DNA of 64,000 nucleotides from Fictibacillus nanhaiensis (GCA_016401345.1 JAEACG010000009.1:1-64000); one strand, 5' to 3'. Shown: positions 1 through 7,650, counted from the first letter of the stretch. The notes: a model not told the origin generated them from the sequence alone. A program made the numbers and translations.

Positions 1-385
1 TAATATAGAAATAAGAAAAAAATATCCCAGTAATAAATAATATAAAAGAAAACGGAATATAGATTAGAACTTCTTTTTTTTCACTACTATAAAGTCCAGG
101 TTTTAAATATCTCCAAATCTGATATAAGCACCATGGAATGGTAAATATTAACCCACATATAAATGCAAACTTTACATAAATAGATATTACATCGGCAGGA
201 TGAAATACATTCCAATCTATATTAACCAGAGTGTCACTTGTTCTTATAAACATAAATAATGGCTTAGCTCCAAGGAAGCCAAGCGCAAAAGTAACAGTGA
301 ATACAATTAAGACTAAGAAACCTCGTACTCTTAACTCTGAAAAATGCTCTTCCCATGTAAATGATTTAAGCTTATGATCGGACAT
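1..385 (-). CDS. tatC: Sec-independent protein translocase TatC (3' end outside window)
   Basis: This is the N-terminal part of TatC, the multi-spanning membrane receptor that recognises twin-arginine signal peptides and works with TatA in exporting folded proteins. The translation starts MSDHKLKSFTWEEHFSELR, the cytoplasmic TatC start with the conserved HxxELR element. Hydrophobic segments follow, including the FxxPWxxYQxWxFxxPGLY-type stretch (IPWCLYQIWRYLKPGLY). The ATG directly follows the tatA stop codon (TAA ATG), so the two genes are co-transcribed. The gene runs off the left edge. A plasmid-borne Tat pair next to a Tat-type secreted protein suggests a dedicated export route. Confidence 0.93.
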   Translation of the reverse strand, partial: MSDHKLKSFTWEEHFSELRVRGFLVLIVFTVTFALGFLGAKPLFMFIRTSDTLVNIDWNVFHPADVISIYVKFAFICGLIFTIPWCLYQIWRYLKPGLYSSEKKEVLIYIPFSFILFITGIFFSYFYI

Positions 386-595
386 TTATAATACCCCTTT
401 TTCATGCTGCTCCTCATGTTTTTTTTCTTCAACTCGATTAGCTTCAATATAGCTGTTCGTCATTTCCCCTCTAAAAGCTTTAAGAGCTTGCCCTAAAGTT
501 TTACCCATTTCCGGCAATCTTTTTGGTCCATAAATTAAAAATGCAATTATTAAAACAAAAATTATTCCAGTAGGGCCAATTTGAAATAAATACAC
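386..595 (-). CDS. tatA: TatA family twin-arginine translocase subunit
   Basis: This 69-residue protein has the TatA/TatE plan: one N-terminal membrane helix (about residues 6-21), the hinge FLIYGPKRLPEMGKTLGQAL and an amphipathic helix with a charged tail. The F-G-P-K-R-L-P-E element is the TatA signature. TatA oligomers form the translocation path and TatC recognises the substrate. The start is a GTG preceded by AAAGGA. It lies directly upstream of tatC and diverges from the mau-like operon across a gap of about 100 bp. Confidence 0.93.
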   Translation of the reverse strand: MYLFQIGPTGIIFVLIIAFLIYGPKRLPEMGKTLGQALKAFRGEMTNSYIEANRVEEKKHEEQHEKGVL

Positions 596-625
596 ATTAC
601 CAATCCTTTCTTATTTTTTTAACTA

Positions 626-654
626 TTGCCAAAATTATAACATAATATTATAAT
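626..654 (+). promoter_or_regulatory. Sigma-A-type promoter of the mau-like operon
   Basis: TTGCCA (626-631) and TATAAT (649-654) are separated by 17 bp. They sit about 45 bp upstream of the TTG start at 699 and its GGGAGGAGG ribosome binding site (682-690). This matches the sigma-A consensus well. Only the sequence match supports it. Confidence 0.6.
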
Positions 655-698
655 TTTATACATAAATTTACAAATTTTATTGGGAGGAGGGTTAATAA

Positions 699-1238
699 TT
701 GGAGGTTATTGTCGTATTTAAAATTCTACTAGTCTCAATTTTCTTGATTTCAGGGGTTCCGAAGATATTCAATTTTAAGAAATTTATTATTGGAATGCAG
801 GAGTACAAACTTATACCCATCAAATATTTAAATGCTTTAGGGTTAATCTTTGTTATTTCTGAAATAACAGGTGCAGTATTATTATTTACTAAATTTATTC
901 TGATTGGAACTGGGCTTATTCTATTTGTTCTCATATGTTATGGCATTGCAGTTGGGATAAATTTAATCAAGAAAGAGGAAATGGATTGTCATTGTTTTGA
1001 TACGTTTGGTACTACTAAATTAACTTGGGCTACACTGACTAGAATAATCTTGCTGGCTGCTATTACTCTATATTTGGCTATTTATAACAACATTACTGTA
1101 ACAATTGTCGATCTAAATTATTCTTCTTTATCAATCATTGCATTTTTATCGATCTCTTTATTACTCTTTAATGAATTATTTCAAAAAGGGTTGGAACTTT
1201 ATTCAAAAATTAAAGACCAGTATGGTGTTGAATACTAG
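699..1238 (+). CDS. MauE/DoxX-like membrane protein
   Basis: A 179-residue polytopic membrane protein with about five hydrophobic helices. The N-terminal LISGVPKIFNFKKF and the pair DCHCFDTFG around residues 96-104 resemble MauE/DoxX redox-associated membrane proteins, where a CxC or CxxC pair after the third helix relays electrons or disulfides. The start is TTG at 699, chosen because GGGAGGAGG precedes it by 8 nt. It is followed by a thioredoxin-like gene, as in mau clusters where MauE and MauD help form disulfides in the methylamine dehydrogenase light chain. The role here is inferred from family and neighbours. Confidence 0.72.
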   Translation: MEVIVVFKILLVSIFLISGVPKIFNFKKFIIGMQEYKLIPIKYLNALGLIFVISEITGAVLLFTKFILIGTGLILFVLICYGIAVGINLIKKEEMDCHCFDTFGTTKLTWATLTRIILLAAITLYLAIYNNITVTIVDLNYSSLSIIAFLSISLLLFNELFQKGLELYSKIKDQYGVEY

Positions 1239-1248
1239 GAGGGAAAGC

Positions 1249-1818
1249 TTGAATACTTTATTTTATACTTCGTACATAGTTTTATGGGCTCTTGTTGTTG
1301 GCTTGTCATTGTTAATGCTGTTAGTTTTTAGACAGTTTGGAATTGTGTATTTAAAATCGTCTGATGGTGTTGCTAGAAGTGGAATTAGGATTGGGACAAA
1401 CGTACCTGATTTAACCCTCACAACCAAAAATGGAAATGATATTAATTTATCAAAATACACTGAACCTGTTGTTTTGTTATTTACTTCTCCAGGGTGTGGA
1501 CCATGCAAACAATTATTGGCAAAGTTAAATGATTATCTTATTGAATACCCAAAGATGAATATAATCGTTTTTAGTAATGATACAAACACAGATGACGTAT
1601 TACCAAATCTTAGGTGTCCAATTATTCCACTTCCAGATAGGAAGTTATATGAGGAAGTTTTCAAGGGAGAAGTTACCCCTTTTGCATTTTTATTAGATGA
1701 AAATAGAAAAGTTGTTTCCAAAGGCGTGGTAAGTGACATGTCGTCAATTGAGAACTTGTATAAAGCTTCTAAAAAATCTACTGTTTCTAGTTTGCTAAAA
1801 AGTGAAGTTTCAGCCTAA
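1249..1818 (+). CDS. Membrane-anchored thioredoxin-like protein (TlpA/MauD type)
   Basis: An N-terminal membrane helix (about residues 6-26) is followed by an extracytoplasmic thioredoxin/peroxiredoxin-like domain. The active site is FTSPGCGPCKQLL (CxxC = CGPC) and the cis-proline region is GEVTPFAFLLDE. An upstream in-frame ATG exists at 1138, but it lies inside the preceding gene. The TTG at 1249 has AGGAGGG just upstream and gives a clean membrane anchor, so I chose it. It probably oxidises or isomerises cysteines in the downstream Cys-rich secreted protein, by analogy with MauD. Confidence 0.8.
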   Translation: MNTLFYTSYIVLWALVVGLSLLMLLVFRQFGIVYLKSSDGVARSGIRIGTNVPDLTLTTKNGNDINLSKYTEPVVLLFTSPGCGPCKQLLAKLNDYLIEYPKMNIIVFSNDTNTDDVLPNLRCPIIPLPDRKLYEEVFKGEVTPFAFLLDENRKVVSKGVVSDMSSIENLYKASKKSTVSSLLKSEVSA

Positions 1819-1850
1819 TAGATAAAAAAATAACATAGAAGGGAGTGCCG

Positions 1851-1919
1851 ATGATGGAATTATTTATAGGTTCAGCTGTGGCATTATTGTCTGGATTATT
1901 AATGACACAGTCTGCTTGA
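1851..1919 (+). other. Short ORF encoding a membrane helix, ending in TGA in frame with the next gene
   Basis: ATG ATG with GAAGGGAG upstream starts a 22-codon ORF, MMELFIGSAVALLSGLLMTQ plus SA, a single hydrophobic helix. It ends at TGA (1917-1919). Without that codon the frame continues directly into the 1929-2516 protein. The combined product looks like a six-helix CcdA/MauF-type protein whose first helix would carry a cysteine where the TGA lies. It may therefore be the N-terminal exon-like part of one gene rather than a separate peptide. Confidence 0.6.
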
Positions 1920-1928
1920 GGAATTAAT

Positions 1929-2516
1929 ATGATCTATGTGATCAGACCTCAAGGTTGGGGTTTCAAAAAATTATCAAGTTGGCTATATCAAGTAACTTTG
2001 TATACCATTGCAACAGTTCTTTCGAGTGGAATTACAGGCTTACTCTTTGGATGGCTTGGAAGTGTTTTAAGATTAAAAGATATAACATACGGTTTATTAT
2101 TTGTTGGTGTTGTTGCGCTTTTGTATGGATTAAAAGAACTAGGTTATATTAAGTTACCTATGCCACAACGTAAGTGGCAGGTACCTATCTCCTGGATAAT
2201 TGAACGTAAATATATCGGTTCATTTACTTATGGACTAACAATAGGTGCAGGGTATTTAACTTATATTACTCATTCTGGTTTTTACATTTGGACTTTATTG
2301 TCTTTCTTCCTAGGCAGTCCCTATATTGGTTTAATAATTGGGGGTATATACGGTTTAGGTAGGAGTATTCCTTTAATAATTGGGGGTATATACATACAGA
2401 AAAACAATACTAATGTTGCTGCTTTTTCCCAATTAGTTTTCGTTAAAGGGAGGTTATGGCATAAAATTAGTAGTATCCTTCTTTTGAGTTCAGGGATTAT
2501 GTTAATCGTTTATTAA
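1929..2516 (+). CDS. CcdA/MauF-like membrane protein (lacks first helix unless UGA is read through)
   Basis: A 195-residue polytopic membrane protein with about five helices. The second half (FFLGSPYIGLIIGGIYGLGR, then SIPLIIGG) resembles the fourth to sixth helices of CcdA/DsbD-type electron carriers, with Tyr where the second redox Cys would be. It follows MauE- and MauD-like genes, which fits a MauF-like role in moving reducing equivalents across the membrane. The ATG at 1929 has GAGGA (1918-1922) at suitable spacing, overlapping the upstream TGA, so reinitiation is possible. The upstream 22 codons are in frame and supply the missing first helix. Confidence 0.6.
   Translation: MIYVIRPQGWGFKKLSSWLYQVTLYTIATVLSSGITGLLFGWLGSVLRLKDITYGLLFVGVVALLYGLKELGYIKLPMPQRKWQVPISWIIERKYIGSFTYGLTIGAGYLTYITHSGFYIWTLLSFFLGSPYIGLIIGGIYGLGRSIPLIIGGIYIQKNNTNVAAFSQLVFVKGRLWHKISSILLLSSGIMLIVY
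1930..1944 (+). other. Small hairpin 10 nt after the in-frame TGA (SECIS-like position)
   Basis: TGATC (1930-1934) pairs perfectly with GATCA (1940-1944) around the loop TATGT. The loop begins 16 nt after the TGA at 1917-1919, close to where bacterial SECIS apical loops lie, and contains a G. The stem is short and the position may be coincidental. Confidence 0.25.
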
Positions 2517-2555
2517 CTATTTTTTCTGGAATTTAATTGAAAGGAGGTGAACAAA

Positions 2556-2999
2556 ATGAAGAATTTTCTTGATAATTTAACTAAAGCTACTAGCATCAAT
2601 TTAGCTAGAACTACAACACGAAGAAAAGCAGTTGCTAAAATGGCTGGCTCTATAATTACTGGTATTATTGGTTTAACCTTTTTTTCAGACAAAGCATTTG
2701 CGGCTTCTTGTGATATGTGTGAACGATGGGGTGTAGGGAGCTGGTGTGGCTGCGGGCCACCTAATGGTGATTATTGTCCTGGATGCCCTTCAACTGTTGG
2801 TGGCAACCCTAGTGGATATAAAAAAAGTTATGCATGGGGTTATAGCTCTACAGGATGTTGGTGCTCAAGTTGTAGTGGTTCAAGAAACTATTACATTTGC
2901 TGTGACTATACTAAAACTGCAAACTCATCAACTCGACAGTATTCCTCAGATTGTGGATGTAAATGGACTTTAACACAGTCTGGTTATTGCGTTCAATAG
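2556..2999 (+). CDS. Tat-type secreted 14-cysteine protein, MADH light-chain-like
   Basis: 147 residues. A long N-region with a twin-arginine motif (TTTRRKAVAKMAG), a hydrophobic stretch and an AFA cleavage site give a Tat-type signal of about 49 residues. The mature part of about 98 residues holds 14 cysteines, including CxxC, CxC and CC pairs. Their spacing (CGC, CPGC, a CC doublet, CGCKW) recalls the methylamine dehydrogenase light chain (MauA), which has six disulfides and a Trp-Trp cofactor. Trp residues are present near the expected places. Start ATG 2556 follows AAGGAGG at 2541-2547. It is probably the substrate of the neighbouring Tat and Mau-like proteins. No heavy chain or MauG is in the window, so the enzymatic role is unproven and it could be a secreted peptide. 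Confidence 0.62.
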   Translation: MKNFLDNLTKATSINLARTTTRRKAVAKMAGSIITGIIGLTFFSDKAFAASCDMCERWGVGSWCGCGPPNGDYCPGCPSTVGGNPSGYKKSYAWGYSSTGCWCSSCSGSRNYYICCDYTKTANSSTRQYSSDCGCKWTLTQSGYCVQ

Positions 3000-3063
3000 T
3001 ATATAAAAAACCATGCACCAAAACAAAAACAAAAACAAAAACACTATGACTCCCCTTAGAATG

Positions 3064-3102
3064 TTAAATGCGATTAGTACATAAATGTCTAGTCGCATTT
3101 AA
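3064..3102 (+). terminator. Hairpin after the mau-like operon
   Basis: The arms TTAAATGCGATTAG (3064-3077) and CTAGTCGCATTTAA (3089-3102) pair over 14 positions with one G-U. It lies 65 bp after the last gene of the operon. The following T-run is weak. A simple CAAAAA repeat precedes it at about 3020-3042. From 3103 to 3353 I see no gene. Confidence 0.5.
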
Positions 3103-3353
3103 TTTAGTCAAACTAATTTTTGAATACTCTCTACTGTCATGCTACGACAACCTTAAGATAGAATTTTTAAATTGATTAAGAACTGTCATATTTACTGAAT
3201 CCTTACTTATTATCTTGACTCGCCGGCTAATTCCATTTCGTTGGAAATTAAACTGGAAAATTAATTTTTTAGAATTTTATAGTTCTTGCTTCTATTTCCT
3301 ACTTCCTCAATACAGTGGCTACAATACAAAAATCCTTCTCAAATACTCTGATA

Positions 3354-4001
3354 TTATACATTTCCTTCATCCTCTTTCAAAACGCTGCCATCATACAACA
3401 ATTCCCGTTTCATTAAGTACATTTTTAATTCTTCAGCAAGAGGAATTTCAGGGTTAATAGTGAAACGAACCGTTTTTTTTGCAAGTTCCATTCTTTCTTC
3501 TAGCGTCATTTCAAAAGTCATTTTACGTTGGGCTTCAAAATGCCCCTCAATTTTTATGGATTTTGCTAATACTAAATCAAAGTCAACGTCTGGGGAGCAG
3601 CCATTCACTTTAATGAAATGTACCATTAGGTTTTCCCATTGTTCCTTACTAAGCACTGATTTTGTTCGACCAATATGTTGAAGTGAGTGACAATCTTTAC
3701 AAATGAGTTTTATTTCTATTAACTGGCATACTTTGTTTTGAAAGTCGTAATTCTCCAACTCATGTAAATGAAGGCGTTTTATGTCTTCTTCTTTACCGGG
3801 TACCCAACCACAGATGGAACACTTATTCTCTTGTTGTTCTAACACTGCTGGACGAAGTTTCTTATTCCAAAAATATTGGGCTGCTTTCCTTACAGTGCTA
3901 CCATGAAAAAAAGGTGGTTTAGCTGAGGGTAAAAGTTTAAATTTCGCGAGATCAAGTTCTTCCCACTGCTTCTTACGCAATTGCTTTTTTCGAGATACCA
4001 T
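3354..4001 (-). CDS. HNH-type endonuclease-like protein
   Basis: 215 residues. The central part has CSICGW, LHLHELENYDF and CKDCHSLQHIG. This is a CxxC...H-E...CxxCH arrangement typical of zinc-bearing HNH nucleases, and LHLHE supplies the metal-binding histidines. The N-terminus is basic. AAGGAG lies upstream of the ATG. It sits 26 bp downstream of the DUF3895-like gene on the same strand, probably in one operon. The substrate is unknown, and plasmid HNH proteins range from homing-type to restriction enzymes. Confidence 0.6.
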   Translation of the reverse strand: MVSRKKQLRKKQWEELDLAKFKLLPSAKPPFFHGSTVRKAAQYFWNKKLRPAVLEQQENKCSICGWVPGKEEDIKRLHLHELENYDFQNKVCQLIEIKLICKDCHSLQHIGRTKSVLSKEQWENLMVHFIKVNGCSPDVDFDLVLAKSIKIEGHFEAQRKMTFEMTLEERMELAKKTVRFTINPEIPLAEELKMYLMKRELLYDGSVLKEDEGNV

Positions 4002-4027
4002 ACGTCTTGATGCTCCTTTTTATCATT

Positions 4028-5002
4028 TTAAACTTTGGTTGGACTAGAAGCTCTTTCATAGTAACGGTCTTCAGTGTTTTTTATGCGAAGTAGACTAAGG
4101 TTACCTTGCTTTACTAAAGTTTCTAAGTGCATACATACAGAAGGGTAAATTTTCGGTTTACTAGTGCTGTACCTCTCTCTAGATGCTCCGTGCTCTTTAA
4201 TTAGAAGCTCGCATAGTACCCTGGTGCTACTAATTCCCTGATCCAAATACTTCATAATTACATCCCTATATTCAGCTATAACAAAATCTTTGTGACCAAT
4301 GTCTATGGCAGGTAGTTCTTGGTTCTCAAAAAAAGTTTCTTGCCAAGGAGCCTGTTCCTCATCAACTATATTATTCTTTTTTGATCTCACCTCTACTTCA
4401 ATTTGCCTTCTAAGTAGTTGTTCCTCTTCTTTTGCAGCTATATAAGCAAGTTTTAACCTTTTAACTTGTCTATTAAGCAGTGGAATATAGGCATTCACAT
4501 GCAGCTGGATGTCTGAAGGAAAGATATAGTCTTCAGTAATAAACGGAAGTTCATTTTGAATCTGCCATCCAGTGTCTATTTTATATAGCAGTTCATCCAG
4601 TTCGTAATCGATAAAATTAAAACCGTTAACGATTGATTTGATAAGGTTTGGAGGAATCCCAGTATGCTCTTCAAAATGCGTAATACCAAACCTCCGTACA
4701 GTTCCTGTTCCCTTATGTTTAACGATGTATTGATACCTTAGTGGTCTGCCGCATTCACAAGGAGTTTCAGGGTTCACAAAACCGTTATCTATATAATCCT
4801 CAAGGATCCACTCATCAAGTAACATTTCAATCTCATCACTCGGTACATCTTCAGGAAACACTAATCCTTTATCACGTGCCATATGATTAGCAAAGACTGT
4901 TTTCTTGCTTCTCTTGAGATGCAGCTGTAAAAAGTTTGTTTGAACATCATCTAAGGAACTTAGCACTCTATCCCTTTCTTTAACGGTCAATATAACTGCC
5001 AT
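4028..5002 (-). CDS. DUF3895-like plasmid protein
   Basis: 324 residues, soluble. An early segment has CECGRPLRYQYIVKH and RRFGITHFEEHTGI, suggesting a small metal-binding treble-clef-like region at about residues 82-115. A charged coiled linker follows. The C-terminal region of about 85 residues looks like a winged-helix-type domain (YLDQGISSTRVLCELLIKEH, SVCMHLETLVKQGNL). The layout matches DUF3895 proteins common on Bacillus plasmids. The molecular function is unknown. It is the first gene of a leftward pair with the HNH gene. Confidence 0.5.
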   Translation of the reverse strand: MAVILTVKERDRVLSSLDDVQTNFLQLHLKRSKKTVFANHMARDKGLVFPEDVPSDEIEMLLDEWILEDYIDNGFVNPETPCECGRPLRYQYIVKHKGTGTVRRFGITHFEEHTGIPPNLIKSIVNGFNFIDYELDELLYKIDTGWQIQNELPFITEDYIFPSDIQLHVNAYIPLLNRQVKRLKLAYIAAKEEEQLLRRQIEVEVRSKKNNIVDEEQAPWQETFFENQELPAIDIGHKDFVIAEYRDVIMKYLDQGISSTRVLCELLIKEHGASRERYSTSKPKIYPSVCMHLETLVKQGNLSLLRIKNTEDRYYERASSPTKV

Positions 5003-5112
5003 CTGGATACCTACCTTCCCTTCTTGTAAACAAAAAATTATTTGGTATAGAAGTACGATTTTTACTTTAAAAAAAGAGAGCGGTATGCTCTCTCTTAATT
5101 GAAAACCTTATA

Positions 5113-5576
5113 TTACGCTGCGTCTGCAATCGCTACATTTACTTTATTTATAGACTGTTGGACTTTATCCTTTTCAATAATGGACATTTCAATATTAACT
5201 CGCTGACCTGCATTATTTGTGATAACCATATTGCTTGTGAATGAGTTAAGAAGTGGCAATGCACCTAAAACTGATAATATGAGTCCACCAAAAAAGGAAA
5301 GTTCTAGCATTCCCAAACCAATAAATAATAGAAATAGTCCAATTGCAAAACGCTTCATATAGAACTTTGTTGAAACTCCTACGCTGGCAACATTTTTTAA
5401 TGGGTAAGAAACCTCATTTTTACCTAACGGAAAAACACCAAATAGTGTATTAGGTTGAAAACCTACAACTCTCTTATTTGTAAGTGATAGATCAGTTTTT
5501 AACCAAGAAAGAACAAGGTTTGTAGTGAATTTTTCTGAACTTGTTATTACTTATCTTTACCTAACGCCATACTCAT
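5113..5576 (-). pseudogene. Frameshifted PH-like small membrane protein
   Basis: An intact ORF begins only at 5358 (MKRFAIGLFLLF, two membrane helices). The same frame, however, reads on upstream without a start codon through LTNKRVVGFQPNTLFG and FPLGKNEVSYPLKNVASVGV, which resemble bacterial PH-like domains. It stops at a TAA near 5551. A well-placed ATG at 5576 (AAGGGA upstream) opens MSMALGKDK in the neighbouring frame and ends at TAA TAA there. Inserting one base around 5550 would join MSMALGKDK to VITSSEKFTTN and give one protein of about 154 residues. It is a frameshift mutation or a sequencing error. A truncated product from 5358 remains possible. Confidence 0.7.
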
Positions 5577-5883
5577 GAAAATATATCCCTTATATGTATA
5601 CTTTATCTAATTATATATTATTAGATTTCCATATGTAAGAATATATTCATATTTATACCATTATTGTTGATGATAACCTATTCTATTTACCTATTTTTAA
5701 ACAAATCTAGATTAATGTATAGATTTTTTATCTATATAAGGGAGTTGATGATAGTTTGTCTAAAAAATAACTGACGGTTAAACAGCCATTTTTTGAACAC
5801 AACTCATGGTAACTTCAACCAATACGAAGTACAATAATAAAAGGCGCATCAGAATACCTCTCGGAAAGGAGCTATTTTGATAG
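5577..5883. other. AT-rich spacer without recognised genes
   Basis: No ORF of convincing quality lies here. The part around 5630-5660 is very AT-rich and contains ATATTCATATTTAT, a 14-mer also present near 15618 in the parA2 repeats. It may hold promoters for both flanking transcripts. Confidence 0.4.
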
Positions 5884-6036
5884 ATGATAAATAAAGCTAG
5901 ACCAGAAAAGGTCTCTAAACAATCAGCAGGAACACAAAATACCGACAAAAGTCAGACATTCAAGAATATATGCCAAGGTATAGCAGCTGTCGGCACAATG
6001 ATAATAGAAGCAATAAGGCTCTACTTAGGACTTTAA
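5884..6036 (+). CDS. Small protein of 50 residues with a hydrophobic C-terminus
   Basis: ATG at 5884 with AAAGGAG (5865-5871) upstream encodes a polar, Lys/Gln/Thr-rich N-terminal half and a hydrophobic or amphipathic C-terminal helix (GIAAVGTMIIEAIRLYLGL). I do not recognise the family. A convergent small RNA (about 6336 down to 6216) ends at a terminator downstream of it. That layout is seen in type I toxin-antitoxin loci, but the peptide is not similar to known toxins that I can name. Confidence 0.4.
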   Translation: MINKARPEKVSKQSAGTQNTDKSQTFKNICQGIAAVGTMIIEAIRLYLGL

Positions 6037-6215
6037 AAAGTAACAGGTAATACAATGTAACATCCAGAATTACAGACGAATAAAAGAAGAGATGCCTTAC
6101 CTGGTGTTGACAGGCAAGCGATTAAACCACGGAGTGCCTTCCACCACTTCTAGTGGGAGCTATCATGCGCCAATCCTGAGAGAGTCTGCCAGCTAGGTAA
6201 AGTATTTTCTGCAAC
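6037..6215 (+). other. Probable structured untranslated region
   Basis: No ORF is convincing. Several complementary segments occur: CCAC/GTGG around the loop TTCTA at about 6153, and TTACCT (about 6099) with AGGTAA (about 6196) as a longer-range pair. Downstream of the 50-codon ORF this could be a 3' UTR or a structured RNA. Confidence 0.3.
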
Positions 6216-6336
6216 AAAAAAAAGACAGCCTAGCTTCCACACTAGGGCTGTCCTTATTTATATTGCAAAGATGCTCTGGAGCTACCTTGCATAGATGATT
6301 GAGGAGCTACCCTCGTTAATACTTTAATCAACTTAC
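6216..6336 (-). ncRNA. Candidate small antisense-type RNA of about 120 nt
   Basis: On the minus strand an extended -10 (TGGTATAAT, positions 6351-6343) predicts a transcript start near 6336. The transcript would end at the T-rich terminator at 6216. Inside are two tandem 24/25-nt direct repeats (6263-6286 and 6287-6311) sharing GGAGCTACC. No convincing ORF is present, only a 12-codon one. It converges on the 50-codon ORF, so it could be an antitoxin-like or copy-control RNA. Existence and role are predicted only. Confidence 0.45.
6224..6252 (-). terminator. Bidirectional terminator, strongest on the minus strand
   Basis: GACAGCCTAG (6224-6233) pairs with CTAGGGCTGTC (6242-6252) with one bulged base. 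On the minus strand it is followed by eight T (from A6216-6223), a strong intrinsic terminator. On the plus strand the tail is CTTATTTAT. Confidence 0.7.
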
Positions 6337-6541
6337 AGTTATATTATACCAACTTTCAGGAACAAGTAAACACATAAGTTATCGACAAACATTGAAAAAA
6401 AGGAACAGATGTACATTATTATAGTTGTTTGTTTACTAATGCAGCTATTGGATGCATGTCCTATATTTTTAACTTTACAAGTCCCCTCTTTTTTGAAAAA
6501 ACTCAGTATCATCAAGGCAAGAATTAGGTAAACAATTAAAT

Positions 6542-6572
6542 AAAACCATCATCTCTTAGCGATGATGGTTTT
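6542..6572 (-). terminator. Terminator of the parA1 operon
   Basis: AAAACCATCATC (6542-6553) and GATGATGGTTTT (6561-6572) form a perfect 12-bp stem. It lies 15 bp beyond the stop of the small partition gene and has flanking A and T runs. Confidence 0.75.
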
Positions 6573-6586
6573 CAAGTTCTTTGTTT

Positions 6587-6862
6587 TTATTTATTACTTA
6601 AGTATTTATCTAGGGCCTCTTCAATCAATAGATAAATGTTTTTATCCTGAACAATCGATTGTAATTTTAGCTCTTTATGCAGGTCTGTCCTTAAATCGAA
6701 AGATACTCTCTTTCTTTCAACCTTCCTTTCTTCCATTCTTCCAACGTTTATTTCTTCCTTCGTTCCAATGTTTGATTCATCACTGGTCAAAACCTGAGCT
6801 GGTGTAACTTTCTTATTGTTTCTTGTCTTGTTCTTAATATTGTCTATTGTCGACACGTTCAA
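6587..6862 (-). CDS. Small ribbon-helix-helix-like partner of ParA1
   Basis: Up to 91 residues; TTG 6862 or GTG 6856 are both possible starts after AAGGAG. The N-terminal half is polar. The C-terminal half RKRVSFDLRTDLHKELKLQS and the helix following it look like a ribbon-helix-helix DNA-binding fold. It overlaps the end of parA1 by 29 nt. In type Ib partition systems such a protein binds the centromere and the parA promoter. The AATAAACGTTTATT palindromes upstream of parA1 are the likely binding sites. Confidence 0.6.
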   Translation of the reverse strand: MNVSTIDNIKNKTRNNKKVTPAQVLTSDESNIGTKEEINVGRMEERKVERKRVSFDLRTDLHKELKLQSIVQDKNIYLLIEEALDKYLSNK

Positions 6863-7634
6863 TCAACTCCTTATAAAATTCTTTGTATTGTGAAAGTGCT
6901 TGTTCAAGCTCTTTATTTTCTTCAAAGCCGTACAATGAAAGTCTTCCAGTAGGTGCTTTTCTAGTTATGATTGTACGGAAGACTTCATTTGGGTAGTCTT
7001 CTTCAATTAACTCATTAAATGCTTTTGCATCTGATCTACGAACATCATTCATTGTCCTAAGAATACCAATAACTTCAGTATTTCTCTTTCCAACTTCATT
7101 CGCAGCTACTACAGAATCCATAAAATTAGGTATAGCTGAATAGCACCAATTTGAACATTCATACATTACAACAACATATTCACTTGCACATAATGCATTT
7201 GTAGTTTGCTCTGATAAACTTGGAGCCGTATCAATAAGAATAAAATCGTATTCGTCTCTTACTTTATCTAAAAGGTTATCCAAAATGGCACTAGTATTTC
7301 CTTTATAAGGTCTGTATTCACCTTCATATGTTTTACCCGTGTAAATCCATCTGGCAAATGTAGCTAAAAAATTATTTGCAGGTAAAATATCTAGATTATT
7401 AGATACATTATAAATATACTTCTTAACTTCGTCTTGTTGCATTGCTTCTAGAATTGATTTCCCTACAAATTCATTGGATGGTTGTTGTGTTAGGAGTTCA
7501 CTTAAATTACCTTGGCTATCCATATCAATTGCCAATACTTTAAAATCCTCACTTAACAAATGAGCTAAGATACCGGTTGTTGTGGATTTACCACAGCCAC
7601 CCTTTTGAATACCCATCGTAATTGTTATAGCCAC
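6834..7634 (-). CDS. ParA-family partition ATPase
   Basis: A deviant Walker A motif, MGIQKGGCGKSTTTG (from about residue 7), the A' motif DMDSQGNLS and the Walker B motif FILIDTAPSLSEQT identify a ParA/Soj-type ATPase of about 266 residues. It partitions plasmid copies together with a centromere-binding protein. The GTG at 7634 is preferred over the upstream in-frame ATG at 7715 because AAGGAGG lies 5 nt before it and the Walker A motif then has the usual position. A GAATAAACGTTTATTC operator (7651-7666) sits just upstream of the ribosome binding site, suggesting autoregulation by the downstream partner. Confidence 0.9.
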   Translation of the reverse strand: MAITITMGIQKGGCGKSTTTGILAHLLSEDFKVLAIDMDSQGNLSELLTQQPSNEFVGKSILEAMQQDEVKKYIYNVSNNLDILPANNFLATFARWIYTGKTYEGEYRPYKGNTSAILDNLLDKVRDEYDFILIDTAPSLSEQTTNALCASEYVVVMYECSNWCYSAIPNFMDSVVAANEVGKRNTEVIGILRTMNDVRRSDAKAFNELIEEDYPNEVFRTIITRKAPTGRLSLYGFEENKELEQALSQYKEFYKELIERVDNRQY

Positions 7635-7650
7635 TTTTACCTCCTTCTTC

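Noticed and set aside
3215-3681. Plus-strand ORFs opposite the HNH gene
   Set aside because: They have no ribosome binding sites and lie antisense to a well-supported gene.
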